The notes: generated by a model not told the origin, from the letters alone. A DNA stretch of 24,004 bases from UBA10161 sp964581105 (GCA_964581105.1 CAZOMB010000016.1:1-24004); one strand, 5' to 3'; positions 1 through 7,615 are shown, counted from the stretch's first letter. Numbers and translations: made by a program.

Positions 1-2
1 TT

Positions 3-68
3 TCGTCGCACATGGGCGGGCCTGTTGCAGAGGGGAAAAGAAGAAGCAATATTGCGAATAATAGGTAA
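3..68 (+). CDS. Possible C-terminal fragment of a gene cut by the window edge
   Basis: One plus-strand frame is open from the window edge to TAA at 66-68 and would encode about 21 residues containing HMGGPVAEGKRR. The composition (Gly, Lys, Arg, Asn) is believable for a protein tail, but the stretch is too short to prove coding and I recognise no family. If real, the rest of the gene lies upstream of the window. It sits about 75 nt before the palindromic element at 142-248 and on the same strand, the position a TnpB C-terminus would have relative to an IS200/IS605 right end; that link is speculation. Confidence 0.2.
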   Translation, partial: SSHMGGPVAEGKRRSNIANNR

Positions 69-110
69 ATTCTCACTTAACCCACACCTCTGAAAAAAGG
101 CTCAAGTAAA

Positions 111-120
111 GTATATAAAT
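111..120 (+). promoter_or_regulatory. Archaeal TATA box reading into the 142-248 palindrome
   Basis: GTATATAAAT followed by AG is a near-ideal archaeal TATA box. Transcription would be expected to start about 25-27 nt past its centre, near 141-143, which is where the long inverted repeat begins. The next plausible plus-strand gene is at 9246, and everything between is on the minus strand, so a transcript from here would be noncoding or antisense to the pilin end of the pilus operon. Confidence 0.5.
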
Positions 121-141
121 AGTCTGTTTTTGCTATGAGGT

Positions 142-248
142 CAACAACCCACGCCTAAAGGCGTGGGCTTAATTGTGCATTGAATGATAATGGAACATTC
201 ACGCCTTTACCCCTGCATAAAAGCAGGGGCTTCGGGCGTGGGTTGTTG
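142..248 (+). ncRNA. Candidate structured RNA or palindromic mobile element (nested inverted repeats)
   Basis: A perfect 14-bp inverted repeat (CAACAACCCACGCC at 142-155, its complement at 235-248) encloses further stems: CCCACGCC 148-155 with GGCGTGGG 160-167 (loop TAAA), CCCCTGC 210-216 with GCAGGGG 223-229 (loop ATAAAA), and CACGCC 200-205, which can pair with 160-165 or 235-240. Two folds are mutually exclusive: a three-way junction closed by the outer helix, or two local hairpins. A TATA box at 111-120 predicts a start at the first paired base and T5 at 260-264 could terminate. As DNA, stem-loops followed by CTT/CTTC resemble IS200/IS605 ends. TGAGG occurs at both 136-140 and 250-254 and could be a target duplication of a MITE-like insertion. 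The sequence alone does not decide between RNA gene and mobile element. Confidence 0.45.
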
Positions 249-279
249 GTGAGGCTGCCTTTTTGCCCTAGCGAACACT

Positions 280-302
280 AAAAAAGGGAGGAAAAGGAAA
301 AA
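280..302 (-). terminator. T-rich terminator of the pilus operon
   Basis: Read on the minus strand, the 35 nt after the prepilin stop contain three T-tracts (complements of A-runs at 298-302, 292-295 and 280-285). Archaeal termination commonly uses such U-rich stretches without a required hairpin. It would stop the leftward pilus transcript before it reaches the palindromic element. Confidence 0.45.
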
Positions 303-314
303 GGCAAGCGCAAG

Positions 315-851
315 CTACTCTGTTGTTGCCTTTACCACTGATGTCACAATGTTTGCGCTTGATGTCCTTAATGGGTAGTTTTCGCTGTCCTCCTCATTGC
401 GGTAAAACAGCCAGACTTTTCCTGTGAATTCTGCGCCTGCCTGAAGGTTATCAACCTCTGTTGTCTCGCCCTTCATGCATTGCAGGCCCTTGGATGACGG
501 AAGGTCGCCAAAGTCAAGTATGCCCTGCCTTTGCAGTATTATTGTGTTTTGCAAGACTTCCCCATACTCAGGAGGCTCCGCCCCTCTGTCAGGAGTGCAG
601 ACAATTTTCGTTAGCTCTATTGCATTGTTGTTGCCATTTGTTACTGACATGAAAAGCATGCCGTCAGTTGTAATCACCGGGTTGTTGCATGTAAAGCCTA
701 TCTGGTCAAACCTGCAGCCTTGCGGGGCTGAGAATGGGTTGATGATAAGCAGTATTGCGATTACTATTACTATTACCAATAAGGCCCAGCCATAAGTCAT
801 CAGGTATTCCATCGCCGCTTGGCCCTTCACACCTCGTGAGTTTTGTTTCAC
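315..851 (-). CDS. Type IV prepilin-like protein with class III signal peptide
   Basis: A 178-aa secreted or pilus-forming subunit. The N-terminus is short and basic, then KG|QAAMEYLM followed by a hydrophobic helix of about 20 residues (WALLVIVIVIAILLII). This is the archaeal class III signal, with expected cleavage between Gly and Gln by a prepilin peptidase (not in this window); the conserved Glu at +5 is present. The rest is a moderately polar globular domain with two pairs of Cys-containing segments, as in archaeal minor pilins. The start is taken as GTG 851 because GGGGTGG (minus strand of 857-863) precedes it at good spacing; the GTG at 860 lies inside that ribosome binding site. It is last in the minus-strand pilus operon. 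Whether it is the main pilin or a minor or adhesive subunit cannot be told. Confidence 0.85.
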   Translation of the reverse strand: MKQNSRGVKGQAAMEYLMTYGWALLVIVIVIAILLIINPFSAPQGCRFDQIGFTCNNPVITTDGMLFMSVTNGNNNAIELTKIVCTPDRGAEPPEYGEVLQNTIILQRQGILDFGDLPSSKGLQCMKGETTEVDNLQAGAEFTGKVWLFYRNEEDSENYPLRTSSANIVTSVVKATTE

Positions 852-896
852 ATAAACCACCCCAAATCAATATCCATAATTTTGCAGTTCTACTAA

Positions 897-1979
897 TTAA
901 ATGTATATGTTTGACAGGAAGCCCTCCAGCAGGTAGCTCATTACAAAGAATATTAACAGCGAGGCTGCCAAAAGGAACGGCACATAGGGAACCCCGTCCT
1001 TTTTGCTGCCCTTTGATATTACTCCTATTATCAGGGCAGAGAATACTGCTGTTATTATTGACGAAAGTATTGTGAAAAGGAAAAAGTCAGATGATGTCAC
1101 TGTTGGCATTGATGGGGATACTAGCGGCCCTTGCACTCCTGCTGCAAATGAGGCAGAAGTCTGGCCTGGCAGGGTTGCAAATACCCCTTCAAGTATTGCC
1201 ACCAGTTTTCCTGAGATTGCAAACAGGAAGGGAGTGCCAATTGCTCCTGCAAATACTATGAATATTATGTACATCAGAAGAGAGGTTGAGATTTCCTTTC
1301 TTAAAATCTGCATTTGCCTGCTGTCCTCTGCTGTCCTCTCAAGTATGTCTGCAAGCTTGCCCCCTGACGCAATTCCCTGCTTTATCAGGGCAACTGACCT
1401 TCTCACTGATTTTGAGTCAAACCTGTCTGACAAATGGTCAACTGCCTTGTTAAAAGGCACTCCTCCAAATGCTTTTTTTGCGACTATTGCCACTTCTTCT
1501 GATAATATGCCAAACTCTGGCTTTGCAGCATACCACATTGCCTGGTCAACAGTCATGCCTGCCCGAACATTTGCTGCTGAAAGCGAAAGAAAGTCAGGAA
1601 GAACCTCTTCAACCCTTTTTCTCCTTGCATCTGCCATCAGGAGCAGTGCAACATATACTATGAGGAGGATTGAGCCTGCTGCAACAATTATTGAGAAAAG
1701 CACGCCTATAAGCATCAGAAACTCGGGGTATGTGACTGTTAAGTCAAAGGAAATGAATGAGGACAGCTTGAAAAGGAATGCACGAAGCTGGGCAACGCTT
1801 GTCAGGAGCAGATATGTCAATAATGATGAGAGGGCGCAGATGACAACAACAAAGCCTGCAAATGCCTCTGGCACAAAGTTCATGCCGCTTAACTCAAGAA
1901 GCGAGCCAAGCCTTTGCATTTTCTTTCTTGAGAAAAGCCTTCCAATTGTTTCGTAAAGAATTTTTTCCATATTAATCAC
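897..1979 (-). CDS. Type II/IV secretion F-family (TadC/FlaJ-like) membrane protein
   Basis: A 360-aa polytopic platform protein of the T2SF family, which anchors the assembly ATPase in the membrane. Hydrophobic segments lie near residues 39-60, 86-116, 232-256, 299-322 and 332-352. The T2SF cytoplasmic helical domain spans about 124-228, with LPDFLSLSAANVRAGM and IKQGIASGGKLADIL as typical motifs. Archaeal FlaJ usually carries two such domains in one chain; this protein has one and is paired with the upstream T2SF gene, as in the TadB/TadC arrangement. GTG 1979 overlaps the upstream TGA (GTGA), suggesting coupled translation; ATG 1970 is an alternative start. The 55-residue stretch between the fourth segment and the core (about 258-298) is Ser/Pro/Ala-rich and probably exposed. 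Confidence 0.85.
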   Translation of the reverse strand: MINMEKILYETIGRLFSRKKMQRLGSLLELSGMNFVPEAFAGFVVVICALSSLLTYLLLTSVAQLRAFLFKLSSFISFDLTVTYPEFLMLIGVLFSIIVAAGSILLIVYVALLLMADARRKRVEEVLPDFLSLSAANVRAGMTVDQAMWYAAKPEFGILSEEVAIVAKKAFGGVPFNKAVDHLSDRFDSKSVRRSVALIKQGIASGGKLADILERTAEDSRQMQILRKEISTSLLMYIIFIVFAGAIGTPFLFAISGKLVAILEGVFATLPGQTSASFAAGVQGPLVSPSMPTVTSSDFFLFTILSSIITAVFSALIIGVISKGSKKDGVPYVPFLLAASLLIFFVMSYLLEGFLSNIYI

Positions 1980-2902
1980 ACGATGTCAAACCTTGGCCTT
2001 GAGCTTTCAACCATTGACAGGAAAATGAACTGCACAAGCCCGACTGCCACCAGTATGCCGAAAAGTGCTGATGAGCCAAATGTTAATCCAGTCCCGCCAA
2101 GGAATGATGCCATTATTATCACAAACGCCACCCCCAAAGATGGCATTATTATCCCGAAAATCATGAAGAACATTACAATTGGGTTGAGCTTTTGCCCATA
2201 TGCCTTTAGCTGGATTGTCTGGTCCTTTGAAATCTGGTCAAGGGATGACTCCAAAGTTGCAGCCAAATCTGAGCCAGATGCAAGAGAGTTTGCCATCTGC
2301 AGGATCATCCTGTTGAAATAAGATGATGGGTTGGTTTTTGCAACATCATGAAGAGCAACCCCGAGTGGAACCCCTAATGTGACTTTTTCCACTATTTTAT
2401 TGAATTCTGCTGACACTTCCCCATAGTCTCTTGAAATTCCGAGCATTGCATCAAACAGGGGAACGCCGCTTTTTAGCTCTATTAGCATGTGCCTGCCTGC
2501 AAAAACAAGCTCTTGCTCTAATCTTTTTGCCCTCATCCTTGCCTTTACATGCGGAAAGTGCATTGCATAAAAGAATGAGGCAAGGTAAAAAACAGGTATG
2601 AGAAGTATTATTGCTGGCAAAGCATAGTCGCTCTTTTGTATGAGCAGCCAAGTTATGAGGAGAAGGGCTGCTGTTATGTAAACCGCAGTGAAAAGGGCTG
2701 TTTTTACAAAGCCTGCAGGAGTATAATGCATGTCTGCCTGTATAAGCCTCATCCGAAGCATTGGGAAGTGCGAGGCTATTGAGTTTAGGGCTGACCTGAA
2801 CTCCACAGGGTCACGTGGAGGCTCTGGGCTTTTCACTGGCTTTGTGATTAAAGGGTGGGGAGTTTTTGACTTTGGCTTTTTTTCGTGTTTTTTGTCAGCC
2901 AT
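1976..2902 (-). CDS. Type II/IV secretion F-family (TadB/FlaJ-like) membrane protein
   Basis: A 308-aa platform protein, the first of two adjacent T2SF proteins. After a basic, proline-rich cytoplasmic N-terminus (residues 1-35), hydrophobic helices are at about 66-88, 94-114, 241-266 and 278-298. The T2SF domain lies at about 125-230, with ELVFAGRHMLIELKSGVPL and MANSLASGSDLAATLE as family-typical helices. ATG 2902 is preferred over GTG 2911 because TGGT precedes it. It follows the disordered-protein gene by about 30 nt and overlaps the next T2SF gene by 4 nt. The two T2SF proteins plausibly form a heteromeric platform equivalent to the two halves of FlaJ; that is inference. Confidence 0.85.
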   Translation of the reverse strand: MADKKHEKKPKSKTPHPLITKPVKSPEPPRDPVEFRSALNSIASHFPMLRMRLIQADMHYTPAGFVKTALFTAVYITAALLLITWLLIQKSDYALPAIILLIPVFYLASFFYAMHFPHVKARMRAKRLEQELVFAGRHMLIELKSGVPLFDAMLGISRDYGEVSAEFNKIVEKVTLGVPLGVALHDVAKTNPSSYFNRMILQMANSLASGSDLAATLESSLDQISKDQTIQLKAYGQKLNPIVMFFMIFGIIMPSLGVAFVIIMASFLGGTGLTFGSSALFGILVAVGLVQFIFLSMVESSRPRFDIV

Positions 2903-2931
2903 CAGAACCACTTGTTTACTAATACTGCATA

Positions 2932-5076
2932 CTACTTTTTATATCTCTTATCTATTGCCTTGCCAAGATTCTCAAGCGCAGGGTTGATAGTGTCCTCTTG
3001 CTCGCCTTGTTTTCCTGCCTGCCCCATCTTTTCTTTTGCCTTTTGCAAAAAGTCCCTTCTTGACATGCCCCCCATCTTGTATATTTCATAAAGCCATGTC
3101 AGGTTTTCCTTTGCATACTGCTCAAGCACCTGTTCTTCTTCTTTTTTTGCCTTTTGCCTTATCTCTTGCTCTTGCATTTTCTGCTTAAAGCCCTGTTTTG
3201 CTTGTTCATACTGCTTTTTGCCTGGCCCTTGCTCTTCTGGCTTTGGGGGCACAGGCACTTTTAGCTCTTCAGGCTCGTCAACAGGAAGTTTTGCCTGGCC
3301 TGAAATCTCTTTTGACCTTGTTCTTTCCATTTTTGTAAGCTTTTCAGCCTTTTTTCTTATTCTTTTTTGCTCCTCAATCTGCTCAGGGGTTTTTTCAGGG
3401 GCCTTTTCATCTGAAACCACTTTTTTTGGCCTTAACAAAGATATTGGCTTCCTCTTTTTCGGAAGGACTATTGAGGGTATTTTTTTTGGCTCCTGCTTTT
3501 TTGGCAATGTCCTTTGAGGAACCTGCTTTTTTCTTGAAGGCGCAATATATGTTTTTGGAGGCACGATTTTCCTTGGCTTTGAAACGCCACCAGGCAATAT
3601 TCTTGGTCTTGGCTGCTGGCTTTTTTGCTTTTGCAGGATTTTTTTTGGCTTTTGCAGCAGCTTTTTTGCCTGCTTTTGCCCAACTTGCTTTTCCTTTGTT
3701 GTCTCTTTTGGCTTCTCTTGTTTTTTTGGGATTTTTTTCTCGGGCTCTGGTTCATCTGGCTCATCATCTGGCTCTTCTGGCTCAGAAGGCTCTTGCGCTA
3801 GCTGCTTTTCAGGCTCATCTGGCTCTTGTAGCTCTTTTGCTTTTTCCCTGTCATCTGACAAATCGCCTATTATCCTTTGTATTCTTGCCATTCTTTCCTC
3901 TGAGCCAGCGCTATATTCCTCTTCACTCTGTTTTGGCTTTTTGTCATCAGAATAAATCGGCTTTATTGTTAACCTGCTTGGGCTTTTTTGCATTTGCAGC
4001 ATTGTTTTGCTTTGAGGCGGGGATGGCTTTTGCTCTTCTATTTGTTCAGGCTCTGGCTTTTCTTCTATGCCCTGCTCATCTTCTGGCTTGCCTTGAGGCT
4101 CTTGTGACTCTTTTACTTCTCCAGGTTCTTTCTCTTGTGGCTCTTTTTCCTCTTGTTCTTGCTCCTCAACTTCTCTTTGCTCAGGCTGCTCTTGTTCTTG
4201 TGTTGGCTCTTCAGGCTGCTCCTCTTGCTCCATGCTTATCTCTTGCCTTCTTTTTTGCAGCTTTTCAGCAAGAGTCTCTTTTTTCCTTAGCTGTTCTTCC
4301 TCCTGCTCAGTTTCTTCCTCCTCTTGCTCTTCTTGTTCCTCCTGTTGCTCAGGCTCCTCTTTAACTTGCTCCTGCCTTTTCATTTCCTCTCTTTTGAGCT
4401 TTTTCTCAATTATTGCCCTAAGACGGGGTGATATTTTTGATGATGAAATGCCTGCCCTTGGTTTTGGCTCCTCAAATTCCTCTTCTTGAGGGGCAGCTTG
4501 TACTGGTGGAGAAGGCTCTGGCACTTTTACTTTGGGAGCTGGCTTTGTTTGCTTAGGTTCTAAAGAAGGCCTGACAGGGGGCTGTTGGCTTTGCGGCTCT
4601 GGCCTTGCAGGGACTGTTTCTTCAACATGCATTTGCTCAGCTGGCTGTTGTTGTTCAGGCATCTGCTGTTCTTGCTTTTGCTTGGCCTTCTTTTTCCTAA
4701 GGTGGAGCACATCTGGTATCCTAATGCCCATTATCCCTGTTCCTTTTTGCTTTCCCTTGCCAATCCTGCTCGAGAACTTGTGAAGCTCTTCTTCTATGCT
4801 TTTTTCCTGCATTTGGCTTGAAAAGTCCTGTTTTGTGCCTGACAAAGATGATTGGTAGCTTGCTGCAAACAGCTTTCTTTCAATTTTATGAGCCTGGCCA
4901 AGAAGATATGCATAAGTATAGGAGTCAAACTCTTTTGGGAATATTGCTTGGGAGCCTTCATTGCTGAGTGTGTCTGAGATTTGGCTCTTTGCAGGGGTAA
5001 TAAGGCTCCTTTCCACTGACTTTGCTTTTCTGCAAAACTCGGCAAAGTCAGGAAAAGCGTCTGTTTGGGCCGCCAT
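2932..5076 (-). CDS. Very long Q/E/K/P-rich disordered protein of the pilus operon
   Basis: A 714-aa protein of no family I recognise. Residues 1 to about 110 look globular (aromatic and hydrophobic positions, e.g. FDSYTYAYLLGQAHKIERKLF). From about 150 to 620 the sequence is almost only Gln, Glu, Lys, Pro and Ser, including a strongly acidic E/Q run in the middle and basic K/P-rich stretches after it. The last about 100 residues form charged helices containing ENLTWLYEIYKMGGMSRRDF. No signal peptide or membrane helix is visible, so it should be cytoplasmic. The start is ATG 5076, 10 nt after the ATPase stop; a GGAG lies about 15 nt upstream. Placement between the ATPase and platform genes suggests a scaffold, regulator or spacer for the pilus machine. 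Function unknown. Confidence 0.8.
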   Translation of the reverse strand: MAAQTDAFPDFAEFCRKAKSVERSLITPAKSQISDTLSNEGSQAIFPKEFDSYTYAYLLGQAHKIERKLFAASYQSSLSGTKQDFSSQMQEKSIEEELHKFSSRIGKGKQKGTGIMGIRIPDVLHLRKKKAKQKQEQQMPEQQQPAEQMHVEETVPARPEPQSQQPPVRPSLEPKQTKPAPKVKVPEPSPPVQAAPQEEEFEEPKPRAGISSSKISPRLRAIIEKKLKREEMKRQEQVKEEPEQQEEQEEQEEEETEQEEEQLRKKETLAEKLQKRRQEISMEQEEQPEEPTQEQEQPEQREVEEQEQEEKEPQEKEPGEVKESQEPQGKPEDEQGIEEKPEPEQIEEQKPSPPQSKTMLQMQKSPSRLTIKPIYSDDKKPKQSEEEYSAGSEERMARIQRIIGDLSDDREKAKELQEPDEPEKQLAQEPSEPEEPDDEPDEPEPEKKIPKKQEKPKETTKEKQVGQKQAKKLLQKPKKILQKQKSQQPRPRILPGGVSKPRKIVPPKTYIAPSRKKQVPQRTLPKKQEPKKIPSIVLPKKRKPISLLRPKKVVSDEKAPEKTPEQIEEQKRIRKKAEKLTKMERTRSKEISGQAKLPVDEPEELKVPVPPKPEEQGPGKKQYEQAKQGFKQKMQEQEIRQKAKKEEEQVLEQYAKENLTWLYEIYKMGGMSRRDFLQKAKEKMGQAGKQGEQEDTINPALENLGKAIDKRYKK

Positions 5077-5086
5077 GAATACCAAC

Positions 5087-6643
5087 TTACTCCTGCCAGT
5101 CAGAATTCTTGCTGGCAAGAGAGGCTATGTGGTCTGGGTTCATATAGTATTGGGAAACTATTGAGCCCACTGTATTGACATCCTTGTAGCCTTTTTTCAC
5201 CATCCAGGAAAAGACCTTTGCCTTTTCTGCAACATCCTGGTCAATTTCCTTTTGGGTCATGCCAGAATAAAGTGAAAGCGTTGCTGACAAGGAAACCATT
5301 CTTCCGACTTCCTGTATTTTGTCTGTTTTGACATCCCACCTGTAAAGGTTGTTTATTTCCCCGCCCTTTTGTACTTCTGCAAACTCCAAAGTCCTTCTCA
5401 AGTTCAGCCTCCTGTGCCTGAACTGCACCACTACTCCTGCAAGTGCTGAGAGTGTTTGCCTTGGCATTGAGATTGGCGGGGTTGTGAGCCTAGTGATTGT
5501 CTCTTCAGCATTGTCAGCATGCAATGTCGCATATACTGAGTGGCCTGTGTGCATTGCCTCAAACAGGATTTCTGCTTCCCTCTGCTTTCTTACTTCTCCC
5601 ATGATTATCCTGTCAGGCCTTTGCCTCAATGAATTCACAAGCAAGTCAAGCATTGTGATTTCCCCTTTTCCTTCTGCATTTGGCTCTCTTGTCACCATTG
5701 GTATCCATTGCAGGAAATGGGGCAAAGTAAGCTCCCTTGTATCCTCAATTGACACTATCCTCTGGTTTGCAGGTATAAGGCATGAAATTGCATTCAGGAA
5801 AGAAGTTTTTCCTGAGCCTGTGCCTCCTGAGATGAGCAGTGAAAGCTCGTTTTGTATGCACAGCCATATCAGGCCAGCCACTTTTGGCGAGATGCAGTTA
5901 AGCTCTATCAAGTATGGAATAGTCCATGGGTTTCTTGAGAATTTTCTTATTGTTATGGTATTCCCGAATGAAGAGACAGGGAAAATTGTTGCATTTACCC
6001 TGTCGCCTGTTGAAAGGTGGGCATCCATAACCGGGTTTAGCACATTTATCTGCTTTCCAATTCTCCTGCCTATCATTGCTGCAATGTCATAAATTGATTC
6101 TTCTGATTTCAGGGAAACATTGGTTTTGCACCAGCCATATTTCTTGTGGTATATCCATACAGGGTCTGCAGATGAGTTGATTGCAATTTCCTCAAGGTTG
6201 TCATCATGCATAAGAGGCTCAAGCTCCCCTAAGCCAAGGCTGTTTTGGAGCAAATAGGCTGTCAGCACCCCCTTGTCAGCCTCAGAAAGGGTTGGAAAGT
6301 GCTTTGAGAGAAGGAATTTTGCCCTGTTTTCAAACTTCTTTTTTACCTCACCCCTCTTTTTTGGGTCCATTATCTCAGTAATGTCAAGCTTTACTGTTGT
6401 GATAAGCTCTCCTTTCAGGGTATTCAGGACAAGCCTTGTTCCCTCTGAAAGCTCCCTTACAGTAACATCATATTGCGGCACATATTCCCCGTGCTTTGTA
6501 TATATTTTTGCCAGCACCTGTATTCCTTCATTGTCATATACATAAGAGTCAATTGTCCCTTCCTCAGAATGCTGTGTTTTTCTTTGCTCAGCCAGAATAT
6601 TCCTTTTTTGCTCATGCACAATTTTCCTTTTTTGCTCAACCAT
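5087..6643 (-). CDS. Type II/IV secretion system assembly ATPase (FlaI/TadA/PilB-like)
   Basis: A 518-aa hexameric-type ATPase that would power pilin assembly at the inner face of the membrane. The C-terminal RecA-like core is complete: Walker A GGTGSGKT at 273-280, Asp box VSIEDTREL at 297-305, Walker B RPDRIIMGEVR at 342-352 and His box GHSVYATLHA at 367-376. An N-terminal domain of about 230 residues precedes it, with the family motif LGELEPLMHDDNLEEI at about 138-153. The first 25 residues are unusually basic and repetitive (EQKRKIVHEQKRNILAEQRK). ATG 6643 has GGGTGG 7 nt upstream. It is first in the pilus operon, with a TATA box at 6702-6708. Confidence 0.93.
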   Translation of the reverse strand: MVEQKRKIVHEQKRNILAEQRKTQHSEEGTIDSYVYDNEGIQVLAKIYTKHGEYVPQYDVTVRELSEGTRLVLNTLKGELITTVKLDITEIMDPKKRGEVKKKFENRAKFLLSKHFPTLSEADKGVLTAYLLQNSLGLGELEPLMHDDNLEEIAINSSADPVWIYHKKYGWCKTNVSLKSEESIYDIAAMIGRRIGKQINVLNPVMDAHLSTGDRVNATIFPVSSFGNTITIRKFSRNPWTIPYLIELNCISPKVAGLIWLCIQNELSLLISGGTGSGKTSFLNAISCLIPANQRIVSIEDTRELTLPHFLQWIPMVTREPNAEGKGEITMLDLLVNSLRQRPDRIIMGEVRKQREAEILFEAMHTGHSVYATLHADNAEETITRLTTPPISMPRQTLSALAGVVVQFRHRRLNLRRTLEFAEVQKGGEINNLYRWDVKTDKIQEVGRMVSLSATLSLYSGMTQKEIDQDVAEKAKVFSWMVKKGYKDVNTVGSIVSQYYMNPDHIASLASKNSDWQE

Positions 6644-6701
6644 GAAAAATCCACCCTATAAGCCCAAATGGCGCTGCCTTTCAAAATCTTCGAAGAGATT
6701 G

Positions 6702-6708
6702 TTTAAAA
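6702..6708 (-). promoter_or_regulatory. TATA box of the pilus operon
   Basis: On the minus strand the sequence reads CCTTTTAAACAATC, a fair archaeal TATA box centred about 62 nt before the ATPase ATG. It predicts a transcript starting near 6680 with a leader of roughly 37 nt that ends in the GGGTGG ribosome binding site. No other strong TATA is visible inside the operon. Confidence 0.4.
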
Positions 6709-6730
6709 GGATTTGCAGGGCTAAGGGTTG

Positions 6731-6736
6731 AAAAAA
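6731..6736 (-). terminator. T6 tract after the CxxC repeat gene
   Basis: On the minus strand a run of six T follows the stop of the 6758-7609 gene by about 22 nt. It is a plausible U-rich archaeal terminator separating that gene from the pilus promoter just downstream. Confidence 0.3.
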
Positions 6737-6757
6737 TTAAGAAGACGGTTTTTATAG

Positions 6758-7609
6758 CTATATTCTGCGACCAAGGCAGTCCCTGCATTTCTTAATGATA
6801 TTGAGTGCCTCCATGAGCCTTAACGCATCTACAGATTCTGCCTCATTAAGCTCTTGTATGAGGTTTTCAGCTTGGGCAAAATTAGAATTAAAGTAGTTAG
6901 ACTCTTGTTCTGATTTATCAAAAACCTGGGCAAGGTTTCTAACATTTTCTATTGCCTTAGACACAAAATTAATGGCATCATTTGGAGTCGTAGAAGATCC
7001 TTGCGCAGAAGCCAGAGTCTGCCACATCTTTCGCATAATCATATATGCCTCAATGTTCTTGTCCCCACTAGCCAGTAGCCTGCGAGCAAGGCAATTTCTG
7101 CACTCCTGAATGTGGGCATCTGCAAAAATGATACTTGTGATATCCATGCCTTCTTTTGACTTAAGCTCTTGTATGAATTTGGTAGCTTGGGCAAAATTAG
7201 AAGTAAAATATTCATGCTCTTGTCCTGATTTATCAAAAACTCCAGTAAGCTTCATAACCTCTTCCATTTTCTCAGACACGCACTCAATAACGTTATCCGT
7301 ATGCTCTTCATCAGTAGGTCCTTGTACAGACAGACCACTTGCAGAAAACATAAGCTCTGCTGCATCGGCCATAAGCTGATATGCCTCAACATTCTCTTTA
7401 TTAGATTCAAGATTTTTGACTTCCTTATTAGTTTCTTCATTGTCAAATTTGCCCTTGCTTTCTGCCTTGTCTTCATTAATTTCCCCTTGCTTCAATGGTT
7501 GCTTGCTTTTTATATGCTTTGTAATCTCCCCCTTAGTGTCCTTTTCTTGCTTTTTCGCACTGTCAGTTTTTTCTCTTTTGAAAATTTTCCATTTATTAAA
7601 AAATTTCAC
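6758..7609 (-). CDS. Unrecognised protein with two tandem CxxC-ended helical repeats
   Basis: A 283-aa protein of unknown function. Residues 1-70 are Lys/Glu-rich and probably disordered. Two homologous units follow, at about 73-177 and 185-283. Each begins N(V/I)EAY, has FDKSxQExxYFxSNFAQA followed by (F/L)IQEL in the middle, and ends with ECRNCLARR (Cys 170 and 173) or KCRDCLGRR (Cys 275 and 278). The paired CxxC motifs could bind metal or form disulfides; no other zinc-ligand pair is evident. The start is GTG 7609, preceded by GGAGGG at proper spacing; an in-frame ATG at 7669 would overlap the upstream gene by 44 nt and lacks such a site. It lies 17 nt downstream of the 491-aa coiled-coil gene and is probably co-transcribed with it. 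No signal peptide or membrane helix. Confidence 0.75.
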   Translation of the reverse strand: MKFFNKWKIFKREKTDSAKKQEKDTKGEITKHIKSKQPLKQGEINEDKAESKGKFDNEETNKEVKNLESNKENVEAYQLMADAAELMFSASGLSVQGPTDEEHTDNVIECVSEKMEEVMKLTGVFDKSGQEHEYFTSNFAQATKFIQELKSKEGMDITSIIFADAHIQECRNCLARRLLASGDKNIEAYMIMRKMWQTLASAQGSSTTPNDAINFVSKAIENVRNLAQVFDKSEQESNYFNSNFAQAENLIQELNEAESVDALRLMEALNIIKKCRDCLGRRI

Positions 7610-7615
7610 AAATAA

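Noticed and set aside
1003..1956. 317-aa plus-strand frame opposite the T2SF gene
   Set aside because: The minus frame has clear T2SF motifs and operon context; the plus frame has no recognisable domain or start signal.
4200..4360. Repetitive CTC/TTG tracts that look like a repeat array
   Set aside because: They are codon repeats encoding Glu/Gln runs, with no constant repeat plus unique spacer pattern, so not CRISPR.
3426..4364. 312-aa plus-strand open frame rich in Leu, Ala and Phe
   Set aside because: It is antisense to the Q/E/K-rich protein; complementing CTT/TTC/TTG-type codons automatically gives a long hydrophobic frame. No ribosome binding site or promoter is present.
5349..6092. 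247-aa plus-strand frame opposite the secretion ATPase
   Set aside because: The minus strand carries all four ATPase motifs; the plus frame is a shadow.
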